The notes beneath the pieces are model-generated. The model saw nothing but the letters and a program-made list of their open reading frames with translations, was not told the DNA's origin and ran no database searches. Position numbers and translations under genes: made by a program. Shown in pieces: positions 47,325 to 48,120 of a DNA stretch of 48,120 nt; position 1 is the first letter of the stretch; the number at the start of each line of letters is the position of its first letter. Source of the stretch: Alphaproteobacteria bacterium (lineage in GTDB: Bacteria > Pseudomonadota > Alphaproteobacteria > Rhodobacterales > Rhodobacteraceae); assembly GCA_016869835.1 (NCBI GenBank), contig VGDH01000007.1, positions 1-48,120 of the forward strand. The letters run 5' to 3'.

Positions 47325-48120
<796 letters not shown>

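Overview
This 48.1 kb window looks like a GC-rich alphaproteobacterial chromosome segment, probably Rhodobacterales judging by gene content and gene order. It is mostly housekeeping sequence: an edge-truncated flavin oxidoreductase, aldehyde dehydrogenase, peroxiredoxin, dadA, pnp, rpsO, rbfA/truB, dapB, rsmB, an rpoE(sigE)-chrR module with a divergent amine oxidase/DUF1365/SDR operon, rsmD, gltB/gltD, uppP, tRNA-Leu(CAG), rnd-kdsD-lptCAB-hpf-ptsN, a surface-glycan cluster (three glycosyltransferase families, galU, kdsB, cysQ), a KpsM-like ABC permease, and edge-truncated dnaK. There is also a bciA-like 8-vinyl reductase between rpsO and pnp. I found no CRISPR array, prophage or transposon, and no convincing wholly new system. 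The most interesting signals are: (1) three TGATCC-N18-TA elements in three intergenic regions, two of them divergent at rpoE-chrR and its neighbour operon and a third in front of a small exported protein, suggesting a local ECF/singlet-oxygen-type regulon; (2) apparent gene lesions that ORF calling hides: a TGA at the Trp position of an 'MGAWG' (DUF4259-like) start, an amber TAG that cuts a glycosyltransferase 25 codons before an ATGA-coupled stop, and an A7 homopolymer frameshift at the 5' end of galU; (3) an ORF that has lost its stop and runs through the gltB terminator. All calls come from reading the sequence and the supplied ORF track; no database search was run.
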